A stretch of DNA of 64,000 nt, taken from positions 62,001-126,000 of the forward strand of contig NZ_JAUYTT010000010.1 of the NCBI RefSeq assembly GCF_030695035.1, written 5' to 3'. How positions within the stretch are numbered: position 1 is the stretch's first letter; each line of letters starts with the position of its first letter. The position numbers and the translations under genes are program-made. Below are positions 1 through 8,289 of this stretch, in pieces. The notes below the pieces were generated by a model. It did not search any database. It was not told the origin of the DNA and worked only from the letters and a program-made list of their open reading frames with translations. Source of the stretch: Frigidibacter sp. (GTDB lineage Bacteria; Pseudomonadota; Alphaproteobacteria; Rhodobacterales; Rhodobacteraceae).

Positions 1-607
1 CGGTGCCCGCCTCCTGCGCCAGCCGTTCGGCCAGCCTCACCGAGGCTTCCGTCTCGATCCAGCCTGGCGCCACGCGCACCACCCGCACGCCCTTGGGCGA
101 GACCTCCTTGGACAGGCTCTTGCTGTAGGTCGAGAGCGCGGCCTTGGCGGCGGCATAGCCGGTGGTTGCCTCGGGCAGTGGCAGCAGGCGCTGGATCGAG
201 GTGACGTGGATCACCGCGCCCGCGCCTTGCGCGACCATCCCCGGCACAAGCGCCCGGTCCAGCCGCACCGCGGGCAGCAGGTTGAGGTTTAGCTCTGCCT
301 GCCATTCCGCCTCGCCGAGGGCCGCGAAACCGCCGCTTGGAGCGGAGGAGCCGCCGAGCATGTGGACGATGATGTCCACGCCGCTGAGCCGGCTGCGCAC
401 CGCCTCTGCCACGGTCTCGCAGCCCTGAACGGTGGTCAGGTCGGCGGCGATGAACATGCTTTCAGGCATCTCCACGGGGCGGCTGCGCGCAGTGGTCAGC
501 ACCTGTGCACCGAGTTCGCGGAACAGCACGACCGTGGCGGCGCCAGCGCCTTGGGTGCCGCCGGTGATCAGGGCGCGCTTGCCCTGCAGCGTCAGAAAGC
601 CGGTCAT
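1..607 (-). CDS. SDR family oxidoreductase (3' end cut by window)
   Basis: Classical short-chain dehydrogenase/reductase of the Rossmann fold. The N-terminal coenzyme motif TGGTQGAG lies at about residues 15-22, a catalytic Ser follows in HVTSIQ (about 138) and the YAAAK active-site motif is near residue 150, followed by the usual APGWIETE segment. About 202 residues are visible; classical SDRs run near 250, so roughly the last 50 residues lie outside the window. The ATG overlaps the stop of the upstream NTF2-like gene (TGATG), so the two are translationally coupled. Both are divergent from a LysR gene that probably controls them. The family oxidises or reduces an alcohol or ketone with NAD(P); the substrate cannot be read from the sequence. 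Confidence 0.9.
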   Translation of the reverse strand, partial: MTGFLTLQGKRALITGGTQGAGAATVVLFRELGAQVLTTARSRPVEMPESMFIAADLTTVQGCETVAEAVRSRLSGVDIIVHMLGGSSAPSGGFAALGEAEWQAELNLNLLPAVRLDRALVPGMVAQGAGAVIHVTSIQRLLPLPEATTGYAAAKAALSTYSKSLSKEVSPKGVRVVRVAPGWIETEASVRLAERLAQEAGT

Positions 608-927
608 CAGCCGATCTCCAGATCGGTGATCCGGTCATCCGCCTGACCAAAGGTGAAGGTCAGGATGGCGGGGCTGCCGGGGAAATCGCCGGTGACGCGC
701 GCGCGGACCACGCTCTTGCCGGCAACCTCCGTCACGTCCAGCGGCTCGGCGCTGTGGCGATATTTGGCCTTGGCCGCAAGCCACCAGTTCCGGATCGCCT
801 CGGGCCCGCGGTGGTCCTGGCCCTCGTCATGGACGATGGCATCGGCGGCGAAGGCTGCGGCAAAGGCCTCGCCATCCTGTGGGGCCGTGGCGGTGAAATA
901 GGTGTGGATCGGGGCGGGGAGGTGCAT
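607..927 (-). CDS. NTF2-like/SnoaL-like small protein
   Basis: A 106-residue protein with the look of the NTF2/SnoaL alpha+beta barrel family: an N-terminal helix ([16 protein letters not shown]), an [16 protein letters not shown] segment, a WW-containing helix and a beta-rich end. The length is typical of single-domain SnoaL-like polyketide cyclase, ketosteroid-isomerase-like or scavenging proteins. It is the first gene of a two-gene operon with an SDR (1-bp overlap) and divergent from a LysR regulator. NTF2-like plus SDR pairs under LysR control are common in proteobacteria, but the small-molecule ligand is unknown. The family call is from motif appearance, not a search. Confidence 0.75.
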   Translation of the reverse strand: MHLPAPIHTYFTATAPQDGEAFAAAFAADAIVHDEGQDHRGPEAIRNWWLAAKAKYRHSAEPLDVTEVAGKSVVRARVTGDFPGSPAILTFTFGQADDRITDLEIG

Positions 928-978
928 GCGGGTCTTCCTTCATTTGATGACAGGAAGATAAGGCTCGACCCTCGCGTA

Positions 979-994
979 GATAATCGGGATAATC
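979..994. promoter_or_regulatory. GATAATC direct repeat in LysR divergent promoter
   Basis: The 96-bp gap between the NTF2-like gene and the LysR gene holds two GATAATC copies spaced 9 bp start to start (979-985 and 988-994). It is the only AT-rich stretch there and a plausible LysR-binding or promoter -10 element. This is inference from position only. Confidence 0.3.
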
Positions 995-1023
995 CGGCAT
1001 CTGGAGATGACAGGATCGGGACA

Positions 1024-1932
1024 ATGCAGGAGGCCGGGGTGAAGGGGCTGGAGGCGGTTCTGGCCGTAGCGCGCCGCGGCTCGTTCCGTGCGGCGGCGCT
1101 GGAGCTTGGCATGTCCACCACCGCGCTGTCGCATACCGTCGGCCGGCTCGAGGCCACGCTTGGCGTTCGGCTCTTCAACCGGACCACCCGCAGCGTCTCG
1201 CTGACGGATGCCGGGCGGGACTTTGTGGAGCGGGTTGCTCCGGCGCTGGCCGAGATCCGCGCTGCGATGGACAACGCCCGCTCGCAGCGCGACACGCCCT
1301 CGGGCCTGCTGCGCATCAACGCCTCGGTTCAGGCGGGGCGCGAGATTGCGCCGCTGGTCCTGGCGTTCCTGCGCCGCCATCCCGAGATGCAGGTGGATCT
1401 GGTGACTGAAGGGAGGCTGGTCGATATCGTGGCCGAGGGCTTCGATCTGGGCATCCGCCCCGCCGATCTGGTACCGCGCGACATGATCGCGCTGTCGCTT
1501 GGCAAACCGCAGCGCTACGCCGTCGTTGCCGCGCCGGCGTGGCTGGAGGCGCATCCAAGGCCACTGACCCCGGCCGACCTTCCGGCGTGCGACTGCATCC
1601 GGGGCCGCCTGCCCAACGGCGCCCTGCTGCGCTGGCAGTTCGAGCGGGAGGGCGATCCTGTCCAGTTCGACCCCAAGGGCCGCCTGACGCTGGACGAGGC
1701 CGACATCGCCCGCGCTGCTGTGCTGGACGGCGCCGGCATCGGCTTCTTTATCGAGCAGGACGTGGCCGAAGATATCGCCAGCGGCCGGCTGATCCGCCTG
1801 CTGGACGACTGGACCCCGCCGCGGCCAGGCTTCAGCCTCTACTACCCCGGCCGGCGCAACCTCTCGGCCGGGTTCACGGCCTTCCTTGGCATGGTGCGGG
1901 AGAGGGCGGCTCGGCTATCGCCGCGGGGATGA
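1024..1932 (+). CDS. LysR family transcriptional regulator
   Basis: LysR-type regulator of 302 residues, the usual family length. The N-terminal winged helix-turn-helix covers about residues 8-66 ([20 protein letters not shown], then [13 protein letters not shown]) and the substrate-binding domain spans about 90-295. The frame stays open back to 754, but the domain begins right after the ATG at 1024 and the upstream part is antisense to the NTF2-like gene, so I place the start at 1024. The frame ends at 1932. It is divergent from the NTF2-like/SDR pair, the standard layout for a LysR gene acting on its neighbour. The effector is unknown. Confidence 0.92.
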   Translation: MQEAGVKGLEAVLAVARRGSFRAAALELGMSTTALSHTVGRLEATLGVRLFNRTTRSVSLTDAGRDFVERVAPALAEIRAAMDNARSQRDTPSGLLRINASVQAGREIAPLVLAFLRRHPEMQVDLVTEGRLVDIVAEGFDLGIRPADLVPRDMIALSLGKPQRYAVVAAPAWLEAHPRPLTPADLPACDCIRGRLPNGALLRWQFEREGDPVQFDPKGRLTLDEADIARAAVLDGAGIGFFIEQDVAEDIASGRLIRLLDDWTPPRPGFSLYYPGRRNLSAGFTAFLGMVRERAARLSPRG

Positions 1933-1979
1933 CGGCAGACGCCCACCGTTATCGGCCCTGGCCGGTCAACATCCACAAA

Positions 1980-1999
1980 CGCCCGCAACGGCGCGGGCG
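1980..1999 (+). terminator. Hairpin downstream of LysR gene
   Basis: Perfect 7-bp GC stem (CGCCCGC/GCGGGCG) with a 6-nt loop, 48 bp after the LysR stop codon. No T-run follows, so termination is only plausible. Confidence 0.35.
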
Positions 2000-2045
2000 G
2001 GCGGCGGCGTTGGTCGTAGAGATGCGGTCCCTCGAGCTCGGGCCA

Positions 2046-2198
2046 TCAGTCGCGCAGCACCGGCACCTGCGCGCCGCTGGCAAAGTGCGGATCCAGCCGG
2101 TTGCGGAAGCTCAAGCCCAGCCCAAGGCCCGAAACAGCGTGCCCGATCATCGCGGCCGAGCCGCCCGTAAAGACGATCAGCCGCGGTGTGGGCAGCAT
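2046..2198 (-). pseudogene. LysR regulator C-terminal remnant
   Basis: About 50 codons on the minus strand read as the tail of a LysR substrate-binding domain: PRLIV, AMIGHAVSGLGLGLSF, then LDPHFASGAQVPVLRD before a TGA. This matches the pattern in which a glycine-rich AGLGIA segment precedes xLxxGxLVPVL at the C-terminus of LysR proteins. The DNA-binding domain and most of the effector domain are missing, and upstream the frame soon runs antisense through the GltB-like gene. The simplest reading is a decayed or deletion-truncated LysR gene; a short unrelated gene cannot be excluded. Confidence 0.5.
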
Positions 2199-2312
2199 AC
2201 GATCAAGGGGACGCCCGCAGAAAAATTTCACATTCCCGAAACATCCGGCATCCTGTGTTCTGGATACGAGGCTGCTATGATGCATGCGAAAAACATCTGA
2301 AAGACGCGCAAC

Positions 2313-3956
2313 ATGAGCCTGCCGACCCGCAACCTGCGCTATGCGCCCCTTGCCATCGCGGCCGCGACGACCCTGATCTCTGGCATCTTGATGCTGATAT
2401 GGACCGCCTGGATGGTGCCGGTCTTCGTTCTGGCCGCGGCGCTGCTGGCGCTTGGGATCCGGGATACCCGCCAGACCCATCACTCCATCTTGCGCAACTA
2501 CCCGATCATCGGCCATCTGCGCTTCCTCATCGAGAGCGTCGGGCCGGAGTTCCGGCAGTATTTCTTTGAATCCGACCATGACGAGGTGCCCTTCAGCCGC
2601 GAGATGCGCGGGCTCGTCTATCAGCGCGCCAAGGGGGTCGAGGACAAGCGGCCGTTCGGTACCGTGGAATCCGTCTACTCCTCGGGCTTCACCTGGCTGA
2701 CCCATTCGATTGTCCCCAAGGTCATCGCGGACAGCAACTTCCGGGTCCGGATCGGCGGCGAGCATTGCACGCAGCCCTACGACGCCTCGGTCTACAACAT
2801 CTCGGCGATGAGCTTTGGCGCGCTGTCGGCCAATGCCATCTCGGCGCTCAACCGGGGCGCCAAGGCGGGCGGCTTTGCCCATGACACCGGCGAGGGCGGC
2901 ATCAGCCGCTATCACCGCGAGGGCGGCGGCGATCTGATCTATCAGGTGGCGTCGGGCTATTTCGGCTGCCGCAACGATGACGGCACCTTCTCGCCGGAAC
3001 GCTTCGCCGTGCAGGCCAACGATCCGCAGGTGAAGATGATCGAGGTCAAGCTGAGCCAGGGCGCCAAGCCCGGCCATGGCGGGATGCTCCCCGCCTCGAA
3101 GATCTCGCCCGAGATCGCCGAGGCGCGGGGGATTCCGATGGGGGTCGACTGCATCTCGCCGCCCGCGCATTCAGCCTTCTCGACGCCGCTGGAGTTTCTG
3201 GCCTTCCTCGCGCAGCTGCGTGAGCTGTCGGGCGGCAAGCCCGTCGGCTTCAAGCTCTGCATCGGTCATCGGCGCGAGTTCATGTGCATCGTGAAGGCCA
3301 TGCTCCAGTCCGGGATCACCCCCGACTTCATCGTGGTCGATGGCAAGGAGGGCGGCACCGGCGCCGCGCCGCTTGAGTTCGTCAACCATGTCGGGATGCC
3401 GATGCTGGAAGGGCTGCACTTCGTCCACAATACGCTGCGCGGGGCGGGCATCCGGGGCCGCATCCGCATCGCCGCGGCCGGCAAGATCGTCACAGCCTAT
3501 GACATCGCCCGCGCCATGGGCCTTGGCGCAGACTGGTGCAACAGCGCGCGCGGCTACATGTTCGCCATCGGCTGCATTCAGGCGCAGTCCTGCCACACCA
3601 ACAAATGCCCGGTCGGCATCGCCACGCAAGATCCCAAGCGGATGGCGGCGATCGATGTCGGAGACAAGAGCGACCGTGTGGCCCGCTTTCACCGCAACAC
3701 GCTGCATGCGCTGGGCGAGCTGGCGGGCGCCGCCGGCCTGTCGCACCCGTCCGAGTTCCTGCCCTATCACTTCATGATCCGCGCCAAGGACAATGAGTTT
3801 CAGGACGGCAACGAGGTGTTCCCGGACCTGCCAAACGGCTTCCTGATCGAGGGCAACTCTCACCCCGAGCTGCAATCCTGGCTGGAGCGGTGGGGGCGCG
3901 CCTCTGCCGAGACGTTCCTGCCGGCCGTCATGCCCAAAAGCAAATTCGCGGCGTAG
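2313..3956 (+). CDS. Membrane-anchored GltB-like FMN-binding glutamate synthase family protein
   Basis: A 547-residue protein. Two hydrophobic segments at about residues 10-50 anchor it to the membrane, and the rest matches the FMN-binding domain of the glutamate synthase large subunit (TIM barrel): YNISAMSFGALSANAI, AKPGHGGMLPASKIS, VVDGKEGGTGAAP. A CHTNKCPVG cysteine cluster near residues 419-431 corresponds to the [3Fe-4S] site of GltB. The glutaminase domain and the GxGxG C-terminal domain of true GltB are absent and no gltD is adjacent, so this is the stand-alone GltB-like class (Bacillus YerD type) and not assimilatory GOGAT. Electron donor and substrate are unknown. It appears monocistronic, with a hairpin downstream. 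Confidence 0.88.
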   Translation: MSLPTRNLRYAPLAIAAATTLISGILMLIWTAWMVPVFVLAAALLALGIRDTRQTHHSILRNYPIIGHLRFLIESVGPEFRQYFFESDHDEVPFSREMRGLVYQRAKGVEDKRPFGTVESVYSSGFTWLTHSIVPKVIADSNFRVRIGGEHCTQPYDASVYNISAMSFGALSANAISALNRGAKAGGFAHDTGEGGISRYHREGGGDLIYQVASGYFGCRNDDGTFSPERFAVQANDPQVKMIEVKLSQGAKPGHGGMLPASKISPEIAEARGIPMGVDCISPPAHSAFSTPLEFLAFLAQLRELSGGKPVGFKLCIGHRREFMCIVKAMLQSGITPDFIVVDGKEGGTGAAPLEFVNHVGMPMLEGLHFVHNTLRGAGIRGRIRIAAAGKIVTAYDIARAMGLGADWCNSARGYMFAIGCIQAQSCHTNKCPVGIATQDPKRMAAIDVGDKSDRVARFHRNTLHALGELAGAAGLSHPSEFLPYHFMIRAKDNEFQDGNEVFPDLPNGFLIEGNSHPELQSWLERWGRASAETFLPAVMPKSKFAA

Positions 3957-3977
3957 GCGCAGCAGGCCAATTCTCCA

Positions 3978-4000
3978 CCCGCCAGACTTGCGCTGGCGGG
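3978..4000 (+). terminator. Hairpin after GltB-like gene
   Basis: Perfect 8-bp stem CCCGCCAG/CTGGCGGG with a 7-nt loop, 21 bp after the stop codon. There is no U-tract, so it may be a weak or factor-assisted terminator or an mRNA 3'-end stabiliser. Confidence 0.45.
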
Positions 4001-4036
4001 CTGGTGCAGGGCCGTGACGGATCCCATATCCCAGTT

Positions 4037-4336
4037 ATGAAAAACCTGATGGCCCTGTGGCGGGGCGACCTGCCCCTTAGAAGCGCAGTCTGGACCTGGG
4101 CCGTCTTTGGCGGCCTGTTGGTGAACGTTACGACCAGCCTGCTTTTCCTTGTGCTGCTGACCTTCGACCAATCCTGGCCCGCCTTGATCGTCGGCTACGG
4201 GCTTTCGGTACCCTACAATATTGTGGCGACGGTTGGTGTCTGGCGATCAGCCGCGCGCCATGACGGGCCGGGCACGGAGGCTGATCTTGCGCGGGGGGCG
4301 ACCCTGATCCTGATGACCGTTCTGAGCCTGACATGA
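4037..4336 (+). CDS. Small membrane protein of unknown function
   Basis: A 99-residue protein with two to three hydrophobic segments (about residues 16-44, 48-66 and the extreme C-terminus ATLILMTVLSLT) and a short charged loop RHDGPGTEADLARG between the last two. The ATG at 4037 follows the hairpin of the preceding gene; the longer open frame back to 3890 only overlaps the GltB-like gene in another frame. Its stop overlaps the next start (ATGA at 4333-4336), so the two membrane-protein genes are coupled. I recognise no family. It may be a partner of the downstream protein. Confidence 0.7.
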   Translation: MKNLMALWRGDLPLRSAVWTWAVFGGLLVNVTTSLLFLVLLTFDQSWPALIVGYGLSVPYNIVATVGVWRSAARHDGPGTEADLARGATLILMTVLSLT

Positions 4337-5340
4337 CGCGGATACCCATCAGTCGGGGAAGCCGCATTGTGAAGGCGCTGCGTCTGGCGCCGCGCACCGC
4401 TTCCATGCCCGTCGCAGACTTGGCGGCATCTTTGGTGGAGGACGAGCGGCGCAGGCTTGTTGATGCCTTCGTGCGCCGCCATTTCACATGGCCGGGCACC
4501 TTGCGGCTGCACGGGGCGGCGCTTGGCCTCGATATCCTCAGGGCTCCGATAAACGTCATGCTGTCCCCGGTCCTGCTGCTTGCGAGGGGCTCGGCATGGA
4601 TCTGCCGGAAGCTGCGCTGGGCACGGGCCGCGGACTGGCTTGCGGATCGGCGCCTGCTGCTGCGCACCGCGGTGTCGGCGCGGGTGGAGGCCGCGATCCT
4701 GGGCGAGCTTCTGGACGTTCCGCTGGCCGCAGGCAGCGCGATCCCGGACCGCGCTGCGATGTCCCGTGCGATCCTTGCGGCGCCGCAGTTTCGCGCGATG
4801 ATCCGCAATCAGGGTTCGGTTGCCGAGGCGCAGGGGCTGGCGGACCGGATCACCGGCGCGATCGGGGACTACACCGGCACGAGGTCCTCCATTGCCGAGT
4901 TCACGACGGGCCTCATCACGCTGGCCATAGGTGCCATCGCGTTTCAGGCGCTGACCCCTGGCATGATCTCGATGGCCCCGGGTGTTGCGGGGGCGGTGTC
5001 GCAGGGCACCGCTGTTGCCGAGTTTCCGCTGGGCGCCTCGCTCGGCGGGGTCTGGTATGGCGTGTTTCCGGTCGGACCGTCCCCCGCGCTGATTGCTGCC
5101 ACGGTTGCGGGACTCATGCTGTTGGGGTCGGTCATCGCTGCCTTTGCCGGCGTCATCGCCGATCCGGTGCAGGTGCGGTTGGGTATTCATCGCCGCAGGC
5201 TGATGCGGCTTCTGGACACGCTGGACGCGGAGATCGGCGGCAGCCGGGACCGGCCGTTTGCTGCGCGGGAACATGCGCTGGCCCGGGTGTTCGACCTCTG
5301 GGATGCGGCCGTGTCGGTTTTCCGGGCGTTTCGGGGCTAG
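4333..5340 (+). CDS. Membrane protein, DUF6635-like
   Basis: A 335-residue protein. The N-terminal third is amphipathic and basic (VDAFVRRHFTWPGTLRLHGAAL, then LDILRAPINVMLSP); from memory this resembles proteins annotated DUF6635, a family without known function. Later hydrophobic segments sit near residues 195-220 and 250-285. It is translationally coupled to the small membrane protein upstream and converges on the ABC ATPase gene, with both stop codons sharing the CTAG palindrome at 5337-5340. No catalytic motif is visible. The family assignment was not verified by search. Confidence 0.7.
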   Translation: MTRIPISRGSRIVKALRLAPRTASMPVADLAASLVEDERRRLVDAFVRRHFTWPGTLRLHGAALGLDILRAPINVMLSPVLLLARGSAWICRKLRWARAADWLADRRLLLRTAVSARVEAAILGELLDVPLAAGSAIPDRAAMSRAILAAPQFRAMIRNQGSVAEAQGLADRITGAIGDYTGTRSSIAEFTTGLITLAIGAIAFQALTPGMISMAPGVAGAVSQGTAVAEFPLGASLGGVWYGVFPVGPSPALIAATVAGLMLLGSVIAAFAGVIADPVQVRLGIHRRRLMRLLDTLDAEIGGSRDRPFAAREHALARVFDLWDAAVSVFRAFRG

Positions 5341-6101
5341 CCCGCCCGGAAGCGGATATGCGGCCGGGCGGGATCGGCCGAAAGACTCACTTCCGCCTCG
5401 ACCCGGAACACCCGCCGCAGCAGATCTTCCGTCAGCACGTCGCTTGGGTTGCCACAGGCCACGACGCGGCCGGCCTGCAGCACCAGGATCCGGTCGCAGA
5501 ACATCGCCGCAAGGTTCAGGTCATGCAGGGCCACGATGCTGGTCAGGTCCAGATCCCGCACCAGCCGCAGGATCTCGATCTGGTGCTGGATGTCGAGATG
5601 GTTGGTGGGCTCGTCGAGGAACATCACCCGGGGCGCCTGCGCCAGCGCCCGCGCGATATGGACGCGCTGACGCTCGCCGCCCGACAGCGTCTGCCAGGCC
5701 TGCGCCGCGTGGCCGGCCATGCCCACCGAGGCGAGCGCGCCGGACACGGCCGCCTCATCCGCGGCCGACCAGCCCGACAGGGCAGATCGGTGCGGCGTGC
5801 GCCCCAGCCGCACCACGTCGCGGACCGAGACATTGGTGTCGGTGGCCGCGTTTTGCTGCACGAAGGCCACCTGCTGCGCCAGCTTGCGGCGCGGCACGGT
5901 GGCGATGTCCTGCCCGTGGATCAGCGCCCGGCCCGACAACGGCCGCTTCAGCCCGGCCAGCAGCCGCAGCAGCGAGGACTTGCCAGACCCGTTCGGGCCG
6001 ATCAGCCCCAGCGTCTCGCCCGGCGCGACGGACAGCGAGACATCGGACAGGATGGTCTTGCGCCGCACGCCCCAGACCAGATTGCTGGCGACGACCGTCA
6101 T
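5337..6101 (-). CDS. FecE/HmuV-type ABC transporter ATP-binding protein
   Basis: A 254-residue cytoplasmic ATPase of a type II (BtuCD/FecCDE-like) metal-chelate importer. Walker A GPNGSGKSS is at about residues 35-43, the signature is LSGGERQRVHIARAL, Walker B is VMFLDEPTNHLD and the switch histidine lies in VALHDLNLA. It follows the permease gene by only 10 bp and is the last gene of a binding protein-permease-ATPase operon. Family members import Fe3+-siderophores, haem, cobalamin or similar chelates. Its stop codon overlaps that of the convergent DUF6635-like gene, so no terminator fits between them. Confidence 0.93.
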   Translation of the reverse strand: MTVVASNLVWGVRRKTILSDVSLSVAPGETLGLIGPNGSGKSSLLRLLAGLKRPLSGRALIHGQDIATVPRRKLAQQVAFVQQNAATDTNVSVRDVVRLGRTPHRSALSGWSAADEAAVSGALASVGMAGHAAQAWQTLSGGERQRVHIARALAQAPRVMFLDEPTNHLDIQHQIEILRLVRDLDLTSIVALHDLNLAAMFCDRILVLQAGRVVACGNPSDVLTEDLLRRVFRVEAEVSLSADPARPHIRFRAG

Positions 6102-6111
6102 GTGCGATGCC

Positions 6112-7152
6112 TCATGTCTTGGGCCTCGAGCGGTAAAGGATGATGGCGAAGAACGGCACGCCTACCAGCGCCGTCACCACCCCGATGGGCACTGTCTGCT
6201 GCGCGACGATGACGCGCGAGACGATATCGGCCAGCACCATGAACACCGCCCCGACTGCCGCGCAGGCCGGAAGCAGCCGCATGTGCATCGGGCCGACGAC
6301 GTAGCGCGCCGCATGGGGCACCACGAGCCCGACGAAACCGATGGCGCCGACCATGCTGACGATGGTCGCCGTCAGCAGCGCCGTCACCCCGAACAGGATC
6401 AGGCGGATGCGCGCCACGGGGACGCCAAGCGCCGCCGCGTCCTCATCCCCGAAGGTGAAGGCATCGAGCGAGCGGGCCATCCACAGGCAGATCGCGAGGC
6501 TCAGCGCCACGACGAGGACCAGCAGCGAGACATCGGGCCAGCGCACCCCGCCAAAGCTGCCAAGCAGCCAGAACATCACGTCGCGCGCCTGCTGGGCATT
6601 GCCCGAGGTGGTGACGATGTAGGAGGTCAGCGCGTTGAACAGCTGCGAGGCTGCGACACCGGCAAGAATGGTGTGGTTCGGGCCGCTGGTCGCCCCATTC
6701 GACAGCAGCGCGACAAGGGCAAAGGCCGCGAAGGCCCCCGCAAAGGCGCCCATCGACAAGGATAGCCCGCCTGCGCCAATGCCAAGCACGATCACGCAGA
6801 CCGCGCCGGTGGAGGCGCCGGCCGACACGCCAAGCACGAAGGGTTCGGCCAGCGCATTGCGCAGCAGCGCCTGCAAGATTGCCCCGCAGAGCGCGAGGCC
6901 CGCCCCGGCCAGCGCCGCGACCAGCGCGCGGCTGAGGCGCAGGTCCCACACGATGCTTTCCTCGATGGGCGGGATCTCTGCCCCGGTCAGGCCAAGCCCG
7001 TTGGTCACCGCCAGAAACACCGTGCCAAGGCCGATCCGATAATCGCCAATCGCGGTCGCCAGGGCGACCGCGAAGACAAGAACGACAAGGGCGAGGGTCA
7101 GGAAAAGGGCGAGCCAGCCGGCCCCGCCCCCTGCGTCGTCAGAGCGTGTCAC
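6112..7152 (-). CDS. FecCD-type ABC transporter permease
   Basis: Inner-membrane permease of 346 residues, the normal size for the BtuC/FecCD family, with about nine or ten hydrophobic segments. Family hallmarks are LRLSRALVAALAGAGLALCGAILQALLRNALAEPFVLGVSAGAS in pieces near residues 50-95 and the coupling-helix region GFVGLVVPHAARYVVGP before the C-terminus. Its start overlaps the stop of the binding-protein gene by 4 bp (ATGA). A single permease implies a homodimer. The substrate is probably an iron or other metal chelate. Confidence 0.93.
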   Translation of the reverse strand: MTRSDDAGGGAGWLALFLTLALVVLVFAVALATAIGDYRIGLGTVFLAVTNGLGLTGAEIPPIEESIVWDLRLSRALVAALAGAGLALCGAILQALLRNALAEPFVLGVSAGASTGAVCVIVLGIGAGGLSLSMGAFAGAFAAFALVALLSNGATSGPNHTILAGVAASQLFNALTSYIVTTSGNAQQARDVMFWLLGSFGGVRWPDVSLLVLVVALSLAICLWMARSLDAFTFGDEDAAALGVPVARIRLILFGVTALLTATIVSMVGAIGFVGLVVPHAARYVVGPMHMRLLPACAAVGAVFMVLADIVSRVIVAQQTVPIGVVTALVGVPFFAIILYRSRPKT

Positions 7153-8168
7153 GGCAGGTCAAGCGCCTTCAGTTGCGCGGCAATCTGTTCGGCACCATAG
7201 AGCGTGCGGATGCTGGGGTTCATCGCCGCCCCGCTCATCTCCACGATCCGGCCCGCTTTCACCGCCTCCATCTGGCTGACCGTCGGGTCCGAGGTGAGGT
7301 AGGCGATCTTGGCCGCGGCATTGTCCAGATCCCAGCGGTTGCGGTCCACTTGCGCGGCCACGAAGACGGTGGGGTTGGCGGCCATGATGCCTTCCCAGCC
7401 GAGGGTCGGCCATTCCGCCTCGGTCTTGACGGCGTTCGACCCGCCAAGGATGTCCGCGATATAGCCCGAGGGGCCATTGCCGCCGCCAAGATAGGCGTCA
7501 TCGGCGGGCGAGGGGCTGGAGAACCAGAACAGGAAGGTCAGGTCTTCGGACTTGCCGAACTCTGCCCGCAGCGCCGCCTCGCGCGCCTGAAAATCCGCGA
7601 CCAGCGCCTGCCCACGATCCGCCACGTCGAAGATCTGCGCGAGGTCTTCGATTTCCTTGTAGAGGAGGTCCATGGTCCACAGGTCATCGCGGCTGCCATA
7701 GGCATCATTGGCGGTCTGCGAGGTGGAGCAGGCACTGGGCGAGAGGTAAGTCGGAATGCCGAGCCCCTCGAAATCCTCGCGCTTGGCGACCTTGCTGTCG
7801 GGGCCCATCAGCGTGACCAGCATTGCCGGCACGAAGTCGGGCTGCTTGGACAGCACCGCTTCCAGCGTCGGAAACTCGACGGTCAGGACCTCTACCTTGC
7901 CATTGGCGGCTTCCAGTTCCGGAAGAACCTTGTTCGGCCAGAAGGCTGTGGCTGCCATCTGATCCTCTAGCCCCAGAAGCAGCAGGATCTCGGCGCTGTT
8001 CTGTCCCAGCGGCACTGCCCGCTCGGGCGCCTTGGTGAAGGTGACCTGCTGGCCGCAATTCTCGAGTGTCAGGGGATAGCTCGTCGGCTCGGCCTGCACG
8101 GGCGCGCAGAGACACGCTCCCATAACTGCACTCAGCGCCCCAAGGCTCTTGTTCCACATGGTCTGCAT
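7149..8168 (-). CDS. FecB-type periplasmic substrate-binding protein
   Basis: A 339-residue binding protein with a Sec signal peptide (hydrophobic core SLGALSAVMGACLC, cleavage probably after VQA). The mature part is a BtuF/FecB-like fold with PERAVPLGQNSAEILLLLGLEDQMA near the start and the C-terminal IRTLYGAEQIA helix. Two cysteines (ENCGQQ and SACSTS) may form a disulfide. An ATG three codons downstream (8159) is an alternative start. It heads the importer operon. The terminal NPSIRT pattern recalls a subgroup that includes proposed F420-0 or siderophore binders, so the ligand is uncertain. No TonB-dependent receptor lies nearby. Confidence 0.88.
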   Translation of the reverse strand: MQTMWNKSLGALSAVMGACLCAPVQAEPTSYPLTLENCGQQVTFTKAPERAVPLGQNSAEILLLLGLEDQMAATAFWPNKVLPELEAANGKVEVLTVEFPTLEAVLSKQPDFVPAMLVTLMGPDSKVAKREDFEGLGIPTYLSPSACSTSQTANDAYGSRDDLWTMDLLYKEIEDLAQIFDVADRGQALVADFQAREAALRAEFGKSEDLTFLFWFSSPSPADDAYLGGGNGPSGYIADILGGSNAVKTEAEWPTLGWEGIMAANPTVFVAAQVDRNRWDLDNAAAKIAYLTSDPTVSQMEAVKAGRIVEMSGAAMNPSIRTLYGAEQIAAQLKALDLP

Positions 8169-8289
8169 CCATTTTCCGACGAAAAGAGTCTGGATCCCTT
8201 AGCGGCGCGCAATCTGGATAACAAGAGTATTTCAGTCGGAAATTCAGGGGCGCGGACAAACCATGAGGACCATGAGACGCGCGACACGG

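Larger units (their letters stand above)
1933..2312. other. 380-bp intergenic region
   Basis: The longest stretch without an intact gene. It holds a hairpin just after the LysR gene (1980-1999), a LysR C-terminal remnant on the minus strand (2046-2198) and, just before the GltB-like gene, an AT-richer leader with a TATGAT hexamer at 2276-2281 that could be a -10 box. No convincing -35 box sits at the right distance. Confidence 0.6.

Noticed and set aside
754-1023. LysR start at 754
   Set aside because: That extension is antisense to the NTF2-like gene and adds about 90 residues before the HTH, which is normally N-terminal.
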